DNA of 64,000 bases, taken from contig CAWJIJ010000010.1 in assembly GCA_963842955.1 (NCBI GenBank), positions 124,001 to 188,000 of the forward strand, given 5' to 3'. Below the pieces are notes generated by a model. The model was given only the letters and a program-made list of their open reading frames with translations, was not told the origin of the DNA and ran no database searches. The position numbers and the translations under genes were made by a program. The number at the start of each line of letters is the position of its first letter. The first letter of the stretch is position 1. Positions 57,580 to 64,000 of this stretch are shown here, in pieces. This stretch comes from JARFQW01 sp963842955 (GTDB lineage: Bacteria; Pseudomonadota; Gammaproteobacteria; Steroidobacterales; XN24).

Positions 57580-58527
57580 TTAGCGCCGCAGCCGCTTCAT
57601 TGTCCTGTCCATCTTGGCCGCCAGCTTGCCCTCCTCGCCCTTGAGAAATTCGAGAAACGCCTTGGCCACCACGGACAGCTCCCGGCCCTTGGGATAGACA
57701 ACATTCCAGGTGCGCTCGATGGGAAAACCCTCCACGTCCAGGATGGCCAGCGGACCCGTCCCCGCTTCCATGGTCACCGTGTGCAGCGACAGGACTGATA
57801 TGCCGAGCTGCGCCATGATCGCGTGCTTGATCGCCTCGTTGCTGCCCAGCTCCATCCGCACCTTGGGTTTTAATCCCTTCTCAGCGAACATGCGTTCCAC
57901 GGTGGCCCGGGTCCCGGAGCCGGGTTCCCGCGAGATGAAATACTCCTCGGTGAGACGCTCCAGGGGAATGGCCTCGGCCTTGGCCAGCGGATGCTTGCGG
58001 TGGGCCAGAACATGCAGCGGATTCGGCGCGAACGGAATGATCTCCAGATCCACGACCGACCGCGGTATCTGTCCCAGAATGTAAAGATCGTCCTCGTGAC
58101 GTCCCAGTCTCTCGAGCAGGTGCTCGCGGTTGGTCACCTCCAGGCTGACCTCGACCCCCGGGTACTTCTGGCAGAAGGCTCCCAGGACTCCGGGGGCGAA
58201 ATACTTCGCGATGGTGATGACACCCAGGCGCAGATAGCCCTGCTTGAGGCCCTTCAGATCGGCGACCTTCATCTCCACACGGTCCAGGGAATCGAAAATC
58301 TGCCGCGCCGCACCGAGAAGCGCCTCGCCCGCTTCGGTGAGCTGAACGCCCCGCCCGACCTGCTCGAACAAGGGGGCTTCGACGGCTTCTGTGAGGCGCT
58401 TGATCTGGGTGGATACAGTCGGCTGGGCGAGAAACAGCTCTTCCGCGGCGCGCGTGAAACTGCCGAGGCGGGCGATCGCCTCGAACACCTGCAGCTGTCG
58501 CAGGCTCGCGTGCCGGGCCAGTCGCAT
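57580..58527 (-). CDS. cbbR: LysR-type regulator, CbbR-like (second copy)
   Basis: 315 residues from ATG 58527. Helix-turn-helix LRQLQVFEAIARLGSFTRAA, LFLAQPTVSTQIKRLTE, and effector domain with GYLRLGVITIAKYFAPGVLG, parallel to the first CbbR. It is transcribed in the same direction as the carboxysome operon and follows mcdB by 118 bases, so it could be read from the cso promoter and feed back on it. In many bacteria cbbR is divergent from the RuBisCO genes; here it is at the far end of them. Confidence 0.9.
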   Translation of the reverse strand: MRLARHASLRQLQVFEAIARLGSFTRAAEELFLAQPTVSTQIKRLTEAVEAPLFEQVGRGVQLTEAGEALLGAARQIFDSLDRVEMKVADLKGLKQGYLRLGVITIAKYFAPGVLGAFCQKYPGVEVSLEVTNREHLLERLGRHEDDLYILGQIPRSVVDLEIIPFAPNPLHVLAHRKHPLAKAEAIPLERLTEEYFISREPGSGTRATVERMFAEKGLKPKVRMELGSNEAIKHAIMAQLGISVLSLHTVTMEAGTGPLAILDVEGFPIERTWNVVYPKGRELSVVAKAFLEFLKGEEGKLAAKMDRTMKRLRR

Positions 58528-58645
58528 GGCCCGCCGGTTCGGTGACCACCCCTCCGGACCGCCGGCCGCCTGCACACCCGGTTCCCGGGTATCTTCCGGG
58601 TCGTCCCGTTTCACGGTCGGGCCTCCGCCCGCATCGGGTTCATGA

Positions 58646-58996
58646 TCAATCGGGCCAGCGCAGCCCGCCAAGGGCGTGGGCTACGGGCCCGGGATCGTCC
58701 GGGCGTTTGCGCCGGTCCAGCGGAGCTGCAACCGGTGGCGCCTGTTTGGCTGTGCGACGTGAACCTTTCAAGCGTCCCGCGGATTGGTGTGCCCCGGCGG
58801 CAGTCTTTTTTGACGAAGCCTTTTTCCCCGGCGTCTTCTTCACGGTCGCGGGCGCTGCAGTCTGCCTCCGGGTCTTTGCGTTTTTCGGCACTGTCTTTCC
58901 GGCGGACGGCTTCTTGGGAGCCGTCTTCTTCCTCGGCGTTCTGCTGGTTCGTATGGAGTTGACGAGTTTCTGGGCAGCCTTGTCGGTTTTGCTCAT
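58646..58996 (-). CDS. mcdB: McdB-like carboxysome positioning adaptor
   Basis: 116 residues, disordered and very basic: Lys/Arg/Ala/Pro/Thr-rich, for example KKPSAGKTVPKNAKTRRQ. No folded domain is visible. Alpha-carboxysome McdB proteins are short, intrinsically disordered and end in a conserved tryptophan; here a single Trp lies third from the end (LRWPD). Its start overlaps the mcdA stop (ATGA). McdB connects the carboxysome to McdA, which spaces carboxysomes on the nucleoid. The assignment rests on position, composition and the terminal Trp. Confidence 0.75.
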   Translation of the reverse strand: MSKTDKAAQKLVNSIRTSRTPRKKTAPKKPSAGKTVPKNAKTRRQTAAPATVKKTPGKKASSKKTAAGAHQSAGRLKGSRRTAKQAPPVAAPLDRRKRPDDPGPVAHALGGLRWPD

Positions 58997-59626
58997 GTTG
59001 GAAAGATCTCCATGTGCAGTTGGTTCATCTCGTCTACCGCATCCCGGCCTCGGGCGCCCATGCCGTAAACCGTCCGGCCCTCGAGCATACAGTTGCGGTA
59101 GACCGAGCGGCGCCGGACCCGCGCGTCGAGTACCGGGATTTCGAGCTCACCCAGTGACATCGCCGACCACTCTCGACAGGGTGGTACGGGGTTCCAGCTG
59201 ATTGACGACCAGGGCTGCTCTGAGCCGATGATTCCTGCGTGCCGCCTGCTCAACGGCCGCGGCGATATACGTTGTGGCCCACAGGTCCAGGGGAGAAGGC
59301 AGCACGGGCACCAGCGCCAGGCCGCTGATCGCCAGGGCCGTCCGGCTTTGGCTGGCATCGATCGAGGGCGGGCAGTCGATGACCACGTAGTCATGCTGGT
59401 GCGCCAACGCCCTGACGTTCACGGCCAGTTCCCGACCAGCCGCAACCACCTCAACCGGTGCATCGCCTGTCATCTCGGCCACGCGAGCCCACTGGAGCGC
59501 AGACCCCTGCGGATCGGCGTCTACCAGAACCACGCTTGCGCGCCGCCCGAGACCCGCGGCCAGGTTCATCGCAAGGGTCGTCTTTCCGGCCCCGCCCTTG
59601 TTGCTGACCAGCGCGAGGACGGGCAC
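58993..59626 (-). CDS. mcdA: McdA-like ParA ATPase of the carboxysome (frame broken near 59163)
   Basis: GTG start at 59626. Deviant Walker A SNKGGAGKTTLAMNLA and Walker B VIDCPPSID mark a ParA-type ATPase. The frame ends early at SRVVGDVTG. Removing one G from GTCGGCG near 59163 continues as SRVVAMSLGELEIPVL, then RRRSVYRNCMLEG and a C-terminal NQLHMEIFPT, normal for the family. Corrected length is about 210 residues. McdA binds DNA nonspecifically in its ATP form and is released by McdB, giving a moving gradient that spaces carboxysomes. Confidence 0.85.
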
Positions 59627-59632
59627 CTCGAC

Positions 59633-59893
59633 TCAGGCCCCTGGACCGGCAGCCAGTTTTTCGATGCGCCGCGCAAAACGCTGTTGCGCCGAGCCGACGC
59701 CTTCCTCATCGTCCTCGGCATGCAACGTCAGGTTGACGTAGGTGCGGCCAAAGCTGATGTCCGGGTAGAGGTCCTCTTCTTTCGACACGGCGGCTGCCGC
59801 CTCAAGAAACACCCGCGTCCCCTCGTAGTCGGAAAATTCGAAGCGGGCTTCCAGGCGTTCGGGACGCTGTCGCAGGCTCCAGGCTTCGCTCAT
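59633..59893 (-). CDS. acRAF: pterin-dehydratase-like RuBisCO assembly factor of the carboxysome
   Basis: 86 residues from ATG 59893, after AAAGGAG. It has the pterin-4a-carbinolamine dehydratase fold pattern (RLEARFEFSDYEGTRVFLEA ... YPDISFGRTYVNLTL), but the catalytic His-His-Pro block of active dehydratases reads Leu-Tyr-Pro here. Loss of the catalytic histidines is consistent with acRAF, which assists folding or assembly of form I RuBisCO. Position between csoS1 and mcdA is the usual one in cso operons. Confidence 0.82.
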   Translation of the reverse strand: MSEAWSLRQRPERLEARFEFSDYEGTRVFLEAAAAVSKEEDLYPDISFGRTYVNLTLHAEDDEEGVGSAQQRFARRIEKLAAGPGA

Positions 59894-60058
59894 GTTCAGC
59901 TCCTTTCGTTGGTGGCCGGCGCAGTGCGCCGGCACTTCGTGGGTCACGCGGCTTGGACCCGTAGCGGCCCCGGGTTTGTCGCCCGGGGGTCCCTCGCGCC
60001 CATGCAGTAGCGGGAGAGCGGCCGCCGCAGAATCCGGCGTCACAATCTACCCGTCAGG

Positions 60059-60349
60059 CTAGGCGCGGCCCAGGACCGGCTCTACCTCCGAGTGCGGGCG
60101 CGCAATGATGTGGGCCGCCACAAGACCGTCGCCTACCCGCTCGCAGGCGTCGGCGCCAGCACGAACGGCGGCGTTCACGGCTCCGGTCTCTCCGCGGACC
60201 AGCACGGTCACGTAACCGCCGCCGACAAACTCCCGACCGATCAGGCGAACTTCCGCCGCCTTGGTCATGGCGTCCGCCGCCTCGATGGCGGGAACCAGTC
60301 CGCGAGTCTCGATCATTCCCAGCGCAATGCCGTAGTCTTCTGTAGCCAT
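60059..60349 (-). CDS. csoS1: carboxysome shell hexamer protein CsoS1 (copy 2)
   Basis: 96 residues, single BMC domain: GIALGMIETRGLVPAIEAAD, VGGGYVTVLVRGETGAV and VAAHIIARPHSEVEPVL. Hexamers tile the carboxysome facets, with a small central pore formed around the GGG loop. It is nearly identical to the neighbouring copy and differs mainly at the two ends and at one Ile/Val position. The short C-terminus (GRA) lacks the extension seen in copy 1. Confidence 0.96.
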   Translation of the reverse strand: MATEDYGIALGMIETRGLVPAIEAADAMTKAAEVRLIGREFVGGGYVTVLVRGETGAVNAAVRAGADACERVGDGLVAAHIIARPHSEVEPVLGRA

Positions 60350-60386
60350 CTCGAATGCCTCTTGAACAGATCGTTGGGGTGCCGGC

Positions 60387-60701
60387 CTAGGCCGCGTTCT
60401 TGGTCATTGCCTCACCGGCGGGCAGCACCGGCTCCACCTCTCGGTGGGGACGCGCAATAATATGTGCCGCAACCAGGCCGTCGCCCACGCGCTCGCAGGC
60501 ATCCGCGCCGGCACGCACGGCCGCGTTGACCGCGCCGGTTTCGCCGCGGACCAGGACAGTCACATAGCCGCCGCCGACGAACTCGCGGCCAACCAGCCGC
60601 ACTTCAGCCGCCTTGGTCATGGCGTCCGCCGCCTCGATCGCCGGGACCAGCCCGCGCGTCTCGATCATTCCCAGCGCAATGCCGTAGTACTCGTTAGCCA
60701 T
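60387..60701 (-). CDS. csoS1: carboxysome shell hexamer protein CsoS1 (copy 1)
   Basis: 104 residues, single BMC domain with the same core as copy 2 and a slightly longer C-terminal tail (PAGEAMTKNAA). GGAGAAGGA lies just before the ATG. Lies 60 bases downstream of csoS4B in the same direction. The two copies probably mix in the shell facets. Confidence 0.96.
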   Translation of the reverse strand: MANEYYGIALGMIETRGLVPAIEAADAMTKAAEVRLVGREFVGGGYVTVLVRGETGAVNAAVRAGADACERVGDGLVAAHIIARPHREVEPVLPAGEAMTKNAA

Positions 60702-60761
60702 CGTTCCTTCTCCGTTGTTGATGAATCAATCGTCCGTCCGCCGCCGCCCGGGATGCAGCCA

Positions 60762-61028
60762 TCAGCCACGCCCGGTCCGGCCGGCGTCCTCCCAGAAGTC
60801 GATAATCCCGCCGATGGTCAGATCGGTGTGGGTCGAAAAATCGCCCGTTGCGTAACGGGCCGCAGAGCCGCTCACCGTGAAGACCCAGTCGCCCGGCCTC
60901 GTGCCAACCGGATCGACCGCCACCGTCAGCGCGCCCGAAGAACTTTCCAGCACCCGTAGACTGCAGGCCTGCAGACCGCTCGTGCGCGCGGTACATACGA
61001 GATCCGACACGACTCTCACGATGTCCAC
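60762..61028 (-). CDS. csoS4B: carboxysome vertex pentamer protein CsoS4B
   Basis: 88 residues from GTG 61028, directly after the csoS4A stop. EutN/CcmL fold with VDPVGTRPGDWVFTVSGSAAR and the C-terminal LTIGGIIDFWE. Pentamers cap the vertices of the shell and close it. It is the divergent partner of CsoS4A, as in other cso operons. Confidence 0.95.
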   Translation of the reverse strand: MDIVRVVSDLVCTARTSGLQACSLRVLESSSGALTVAVDPVGTRPGDWVFTVSGSAARYATGDFSTHTDLTIGGIIDFWEDAGRTGRG

Positions 61029-61277
61029 TCAGGCTTCCTCGTTCCAATAGTCGATAATTCCGACAATGGTCAGGTCGCTTGGATAATCCTTGCTGCCGGC
61101 CGCTTCCCGGGCGGCGGAACTGCCCACGCAAATCACCCAGTCGCCAGGCTTGCATCCCACCGGATCCACCGCGACCAGCAGGGCCTTGCCGTCACGCACG
61201 ACCTGCAGATGGCGATGCTCCAACCCCGGAATCCGGTTGGTCGCAACCAGCGGCTTTTCGACGTGGCAGATTTTCAT
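61029..61277 (-). CDS. csoS4A: carboxysome vertex pentamer protein CsoS4A
   Basis: 82 residues. EutN/CcmL fold with VDPVGCKPGDWVICVGSSAAR and DLTIVGIIDYWN. Its ATG overlaps the stop of csoSCA (TGATG), and its stop is followed at once by csoS4B. Vertex protein of the icosahedral shell. Confidence 0.96.
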   Translation of the reverse strand: MKICHVEKPLVATNRIPGLEHRHLQVVRDGKALLVAVDPVGCKPGDWVICVGSSAAREAAGSKDYPSDLTIVGIIDYWNEEA

Positions 61278-62839
61278 CAGTGTGCTCCGTTGGCCCCTTC
61301 GGTGATGTCATCCAGCGAGGACCCGAGGGTCTCGATCGGCGCGTTGCCACGGCAGTCGCGCACCGCCAGCAGGGTGTGCAGCAGGCCGTCCGCGGCCAGG
61401 TCCGGGAAACGCGCCCGCAAAGCGTGGTCGACGCGATGGCATCGCTGCTCGGCCCGTTCACGGGCGCCAGGAACATCCCCGCGGTAGTCAAAGCGAATGA
61501 CCACGGGTATCGGCAGCCCTCGGGATGCGTTGAGCCGCGAGAAAATCTCGAACCCCACGTCCAGGTCGGACGCGGCCTCCTCGACGGTATTGAGGTGGGC
61601 GAAGAACGTCAGATTGCGAAGCTGGATTTCGTCGAAACCCGTGCCAACACAGATGAAGCGCTCCCGGTGTCCGATGTCGCCATAGGCGCCTCCGTGGTAC
61701 GTCTTCACGTAATCGATCTGGGAACAATTGTTGCTGATCAGCCGCCCGATGAGGCGCAGCATCCCTTCGGGCGCCTGACCGGCTCCGTCGGTCTGCGCAC
61801 AGTCCGAGACCATTGCGGCAATGCTCGTCTCCGCTTCGGCGGGCGCAAGGGCGAGCGTGCGCTCGTAGGCCTCGGCGGCATCCACAAAGCGAGTGACCGA
61901 CAGCGAACCCCCGGCATCCGGCACATGGGCCCGAATGGCATCGGTATCCGTATCGATCCCCAGGAGCAGCAGGTCGATGGACGCCCCGCAGCAGAAGCTG
62001 TTCTGGATCGCCTGCTGAAAATCCAGCAGGCGATCCAGCGCGCCCTCGGCGGCTCGTTCCGCATTGCTGCCGTGGGCCGCGCAACCCTCGCTCTCGGGAG
62101 CGGAGCTGCTGTAGTGATACACCGCAACCTTCAGGTAGCGGGTGGGCTGGTCCGCGGTGTTGGGGACGCCTTCGCGGAAGCGGCCGAGTTCTGTCTCCAC
62201 CCAGCGCCTGAGGCTGTCCTCCACGTCGAACAGGGCTCCGGCATAGGACTTCCGCCGGACCTGCCGCGGCGGCAGACGCAGTGCGTAGCAAACCACGTGG
62301 GCAAGCCGCCCGTCTGCGCAGGGCGAGAGATCCATGCTGTGAAATCCGCAGGACTGGAGAAACGCATGGAATTCCGCCGGATCGCCTCCGCCCAGGGGAT
62401 CCCCGGTAAAGAAGTCTTCGGCGAAACGCCGGTAGGTCTCGAATACGGACCAGGAAAACAGCGTCCGCATGTCCAGCTGCTCGACCCACGCCTGTTCGAG
62501 AACGGGCTCGGGCAAGCGGAAACCCAGCATCGAAACCGCAAGATCCTGGGCCTGGCGCTCGAAGTCCCGATCGTGCTGGCAGGCCGCAATGGTCTTTAGA
62601 GTCGGAACAATCCGGTCGAACGCGGCCTTCACCGCCTGTTCGTAATCAGCCAGCCGACGATTGTCGTCACCCCGGGTCAGCGGATGGAGCGGATGGGTGC
62701 TGCGGAGGGTGGCTTCCGGCTGCGGCAGGCTCGACCCTTGAGCATCGTCCGTGAGCTGCCGTCGAGCGTGGGGCGCGCGAACCGGAGCTTCGTGGGACCA
62801 GCACACGGCGCGGGTGGGCTGACGACGGCTGGTTCTCAT
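61277..62839 (-). CDS. csoSCA: carboxysome shell carbonic anhydrase CsoSCA
   Basis: 520 residues, the family's usual size. The beta-type zinc site is split as in the Halothiobacillus enzyme. Cys174-x-Asp-x-Arg lies in SPCADGRLAH, and His242 and Cys253 frame the YHYSSSAPESEGC stretch. The N-terminal 60 residues are basic and probably disordered, consistent with a RuBisCO-binding peptide. It converts bicarbonate to CO2 inside the shell next to RuBisCO. A good ribosome-binding site (GGGAG) precedes ATG 62839. Confidence 0.97.
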   Translation of the reverse strand: MRTSRRQPTRAVCWSHEAPVRAPHARRQLTDDAQGSSLPQPEATLRSTHPLHPLTRGDDNRRLADYEQAVKAAFDRIVPTLKTIAACQHDRDFERQAQDLAVSMLGFRLPEPVLEQAWVEQLDMRTLFSWSVFETYRRFAEDFFTGDPLGGGDPAEFHAFLQSCGFHSMDLSPCADGRLAHVVCYALRLPPRQVRRKSYAGALFDVEDSLRRWVETELGRFREGVPNTADQPTRYLKVAVYHYSSSAPESEGCAAHGSNAERAAEGALDRLLDFQQAIQNSFCCGASIDLLLLGIDTDTDAIRAHVPDAGGSLSVTRFVDAAEAYERTLALAPAEAETSIAAMVSDCAQTDGAGQAPEGMLRLIGRLISNNCSQIDYVKTYHGGAYGDIGHRERFICVGTGFDEIQLRNLTFFAHLNTVEEAASDLDVGFEIFSRLNASRGLPIPVVIRFDYRGDVPGARERAEQRCHRVDHALRARFPDLAADGLLHTLLAVRDCRGNAPIETLGSSLDDITEGANGAH

Positions 62840-62865
62840 GTGCGAGTGCTCCCGTCTACCGCGGT

Positions 62866-64000
62866 CTAGCCGCGGGCCCCGCCGGAAACAGTCACCAAGG
62901 CGCCACGGGCCGAGGCGCCGGCGCCTCCGGTTACGCGGGACTCAGGCACATCCGTGTCCCCCGGCCGGGCGGTCACGGGTCGGGGCATGGCCCCCATCGG
63001 GCCGCCGCGCCGGGTCGGGTTGCGCACGGTCGATGACGACCCCTCCGTGCCGGTCACCCGGTCCCCCCGATCCCAGTCGTCGCCGGTGATCCGCAGGCCC
63101 GCATCTATACCCTCGCCGGTGATACGAGAGCCACCGTCAGCGGCGAAGGAGGCCGGGTTTGGAGGAGGAGTCGAGGCCATCGGCGCAGCTGCCTCGCCGC
63201 CGATACGAAACTGCTCGGTCCCCGTAACTCTTCCCTCGCCCAGGCCGAAGGGCCCGGTGACGCGGCCGCGTCCGGGGTGGCCCGCTTCGTTCTCACTGAG
63301 TTGCTTCGCCGCCCAGGCAGCCCTGGCGGGCGAGGTGATGCTGAAGCCGACGCCGGGAACTGGTGGCGTGCCGTCTTCGGGCTCGGCACCACAGACACTC
63401 TCGAACTGGTCCTTGCCAAGGTACGGGGTCCCCGTGACCGACTCACAGGCGCCGCGCCCGGCCCCGGTGAGAGGTTCACTGATGCCGGGCTGGAGCCCGG
63501 TAAGCCTTGCACCCGCGGCCGCTCGCCTCGGCTGGGCCCGGGCCTCGGCGGTCGCCTGCGCGTCCTCGTCGCAAAATTCCTGGAGCTGATCAACGCCTAT
63601 ATACGGCGTTCCCGTGACCGCTTCGCACGAGCCGGGCTCGTCCCCCGTGACCCGGTCGGACCGGCCGGTCAGCGTACCGGTAAGCGCCCGACCGCCCCGG
63701 GTAGACGACACCGAGGGTGCCGGCCGGCGGGCAGGGGCCGGTGCAGGGCACAGGTCAATAAAGGCTTCCTCGCCCACGTACTCGTTGCCCGTCACGATTT
63801 TGCAGGCTCCCGGCTCGTTGCCGGTCACCAGGGAGCTGCGCCCAAGTCGAGTGCCGCTGACGGCGCCACCGCGAAACGTGAGGCTCCGACCCGCCTTCAT
63901 TGCCGCCGTTGACCCGCCCGCGTGTTCCTCGGCCTCGCCTCGCGGCAGATACTCGGTGCCTGTCACTCGCCCTGACGTACCCGGCTCCGCGCCGGTTATT
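62866..64000 (-). CDS. csoS2: carboxysome assembly scaffold CsoS2 (5' part beyond the window)
   Basis: The frame is open to the right edge, so the N-terminal RuBisCO-binding region is missing. The visible part carries middle-region repeats of the form VTGxxYxG followed by C: VTGNEYVGEEAFIDLC, VTGTPYIGVDQLQEFC and VTGTPYLGKDQFESVC. It then has the C-terminal region with RITG/RVTG motifs and the end peptide ESRVTGGAGASARG. CsoS2 is disordered and links RuBisCO to shell proteins. The paired cysteines flanking the repeats are thought to form redox-sensitive links. I saw no convincing slippery site between the M and C regions (63290-63400). Confidence 0.96.
   Translation of the reverse strand, partial: ITGAEPGTSGRVTGTEYLPRGEAEEHAGGSTAAMKAGRSLTFRGGAVSGTRLGRSSLVTGNEPGACKIVTGNEYVGEEAFIDLCPAPAPARRPAPSVSSTRGGRALTGTLTGRSDRVTGDEPGSCEAVTGTPYIGVDQLQEFCDEDAQATAEARAQPRRAAAGARLTGLQPGISEPLTGAGRGACESVTGTPYLGKDQFESVCGAEPEDGTPPVPGVGFSITSPARAAWAAKQLSENEAGHPGRGRVTGPFGLGEGRVTGTEQFRIGGEAAAPMASTPPPNPASFAADGGSRITGEGIDAGLRITGDDWDRGDRVTGTEGSSSTVRNPTRRGGPMGAMPRPVTARPGDTDVPESRVTGGAGASARGALVTVSGGARG

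Larger units (their letters stand above)
60059..60701 (-). repeat. tandem duplication of csoS1
   Basis: The coding cores (about 60110-60340 and 60450-60690) are very similar at the DNA level, with differences mostly in codon third positions. Alpha-carboxysome operons often carry two or three such copies, kept alike by gene conversion. The two stand 37 bases apart. Confidence 0.85.

Noticed and set aside
61079..62599. 506-codon plus-strand frame across csoSCA
   Set aside because: Antisense shadow of csoSCA, whose zinc ligands are clear on the minus strand.
62866..64000. Programmed -1 frameshift producing two CsoS2 forms, as in Halothiobacillus
   Set aside because: No convincing slippery heptamer with downstream structure in 63290-63400, and the frame is continuous.
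62866..64000. Short repeats as a CRISPR array
   Set aside because: The repeats are protein-level VTG motifs inside csoS2, with variable DNA and no spacers.

Overview
The window is a high-GC gammaproteobacterial chromosome segment from an autotroph that fixes CO2 with an alpha-carboxysome, most likely a chemolithoautotrophic (perhaps sulfur-oxidising) member near the Chromatiales/Ectothiorhodospiraceae. The autotrophy call rests on a Calvin-Benson operon and a cso carboxysome operon at the right end. The lineage call rests on gammaproteobacterial housekeeping neighbourhoods: ffs-dnaX-ybaB-recR, orn/rsgA, ppsR/ppsA, a DUF1249 protein and a YgiM-type SH3 protein. The genus is inference.

Layout. 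1-10.7 kb: the end of a TauE/SafE permease fused to a rhodanese, a PerM-type permease, several small unknown proteins, an M28 peptidase, a membrane/TPR protein and the tail-specific protease Prc. 10.8-19.6 kb: a promoter with a palindromic operator, then a four-gene export operon with two paralogous lipoprotein adaptors and two paralogous RND pumps. 19.6-28.6 kb: a coiled-coil protein, DUF1249, phosphoglucomutase, PpsR and PEP synthase (divergent), an SH3 membrane protein, a GFA enzyme and a beta-propeller lipoprotein. 28.7-33 kb: a third RND pump and its adaptor. 33-38.4 kb: a threonine/serine dehydratase-like enzyme, orn, rsgA, recR, ybaB, dnaX and the SRP RNA. 38.5-48.4 kb: an ATP-grasp ligase coupled to a transporter/binding-protein fusion, a sugar dehydrogenase, small secreted proteins, a META-domain lipoprotein, a second GFA protein and a CNNM/CBS protein.

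48.5-64 kb is the carbon-fixation island. cbbR1 is divergent from a tight operon rpe-fbp-prk-tkt-pgp-cbbY-fba, which regenerates ribulose bisphosphate and detoxifies phosphoglycolate. Converging on it from the right edge is csoS2 (cut by the edge)-csoSCA-csoS4A-csoS4B-csoS1-csoS1-acRAF-mcdA-mcdB, followed in the same direction by a second cbbR. The RuBisCO genes cbbLS are expected just beyond the right edge. Together these genes make the substrate, build the shell, supply CO2 inside it, and position the organelle in the cell.

Data quality. At least nine, probably ten, single-base indels break otherwise well-preserved genes (ppsA, dnaX, an RND pump twice, its adaptor, mcdA, the SH3 protein, the dehydratase, a small secreted protein, probably a lipoprotein start). 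dnaX is normally essential, so most of these are probably sequence or assembly errors and not pseudogenes. I describe each such gene as one unit and mark where the frame changes. I saw no tRNA, rRNA, insertion sequence, prophage or CRISPR array.
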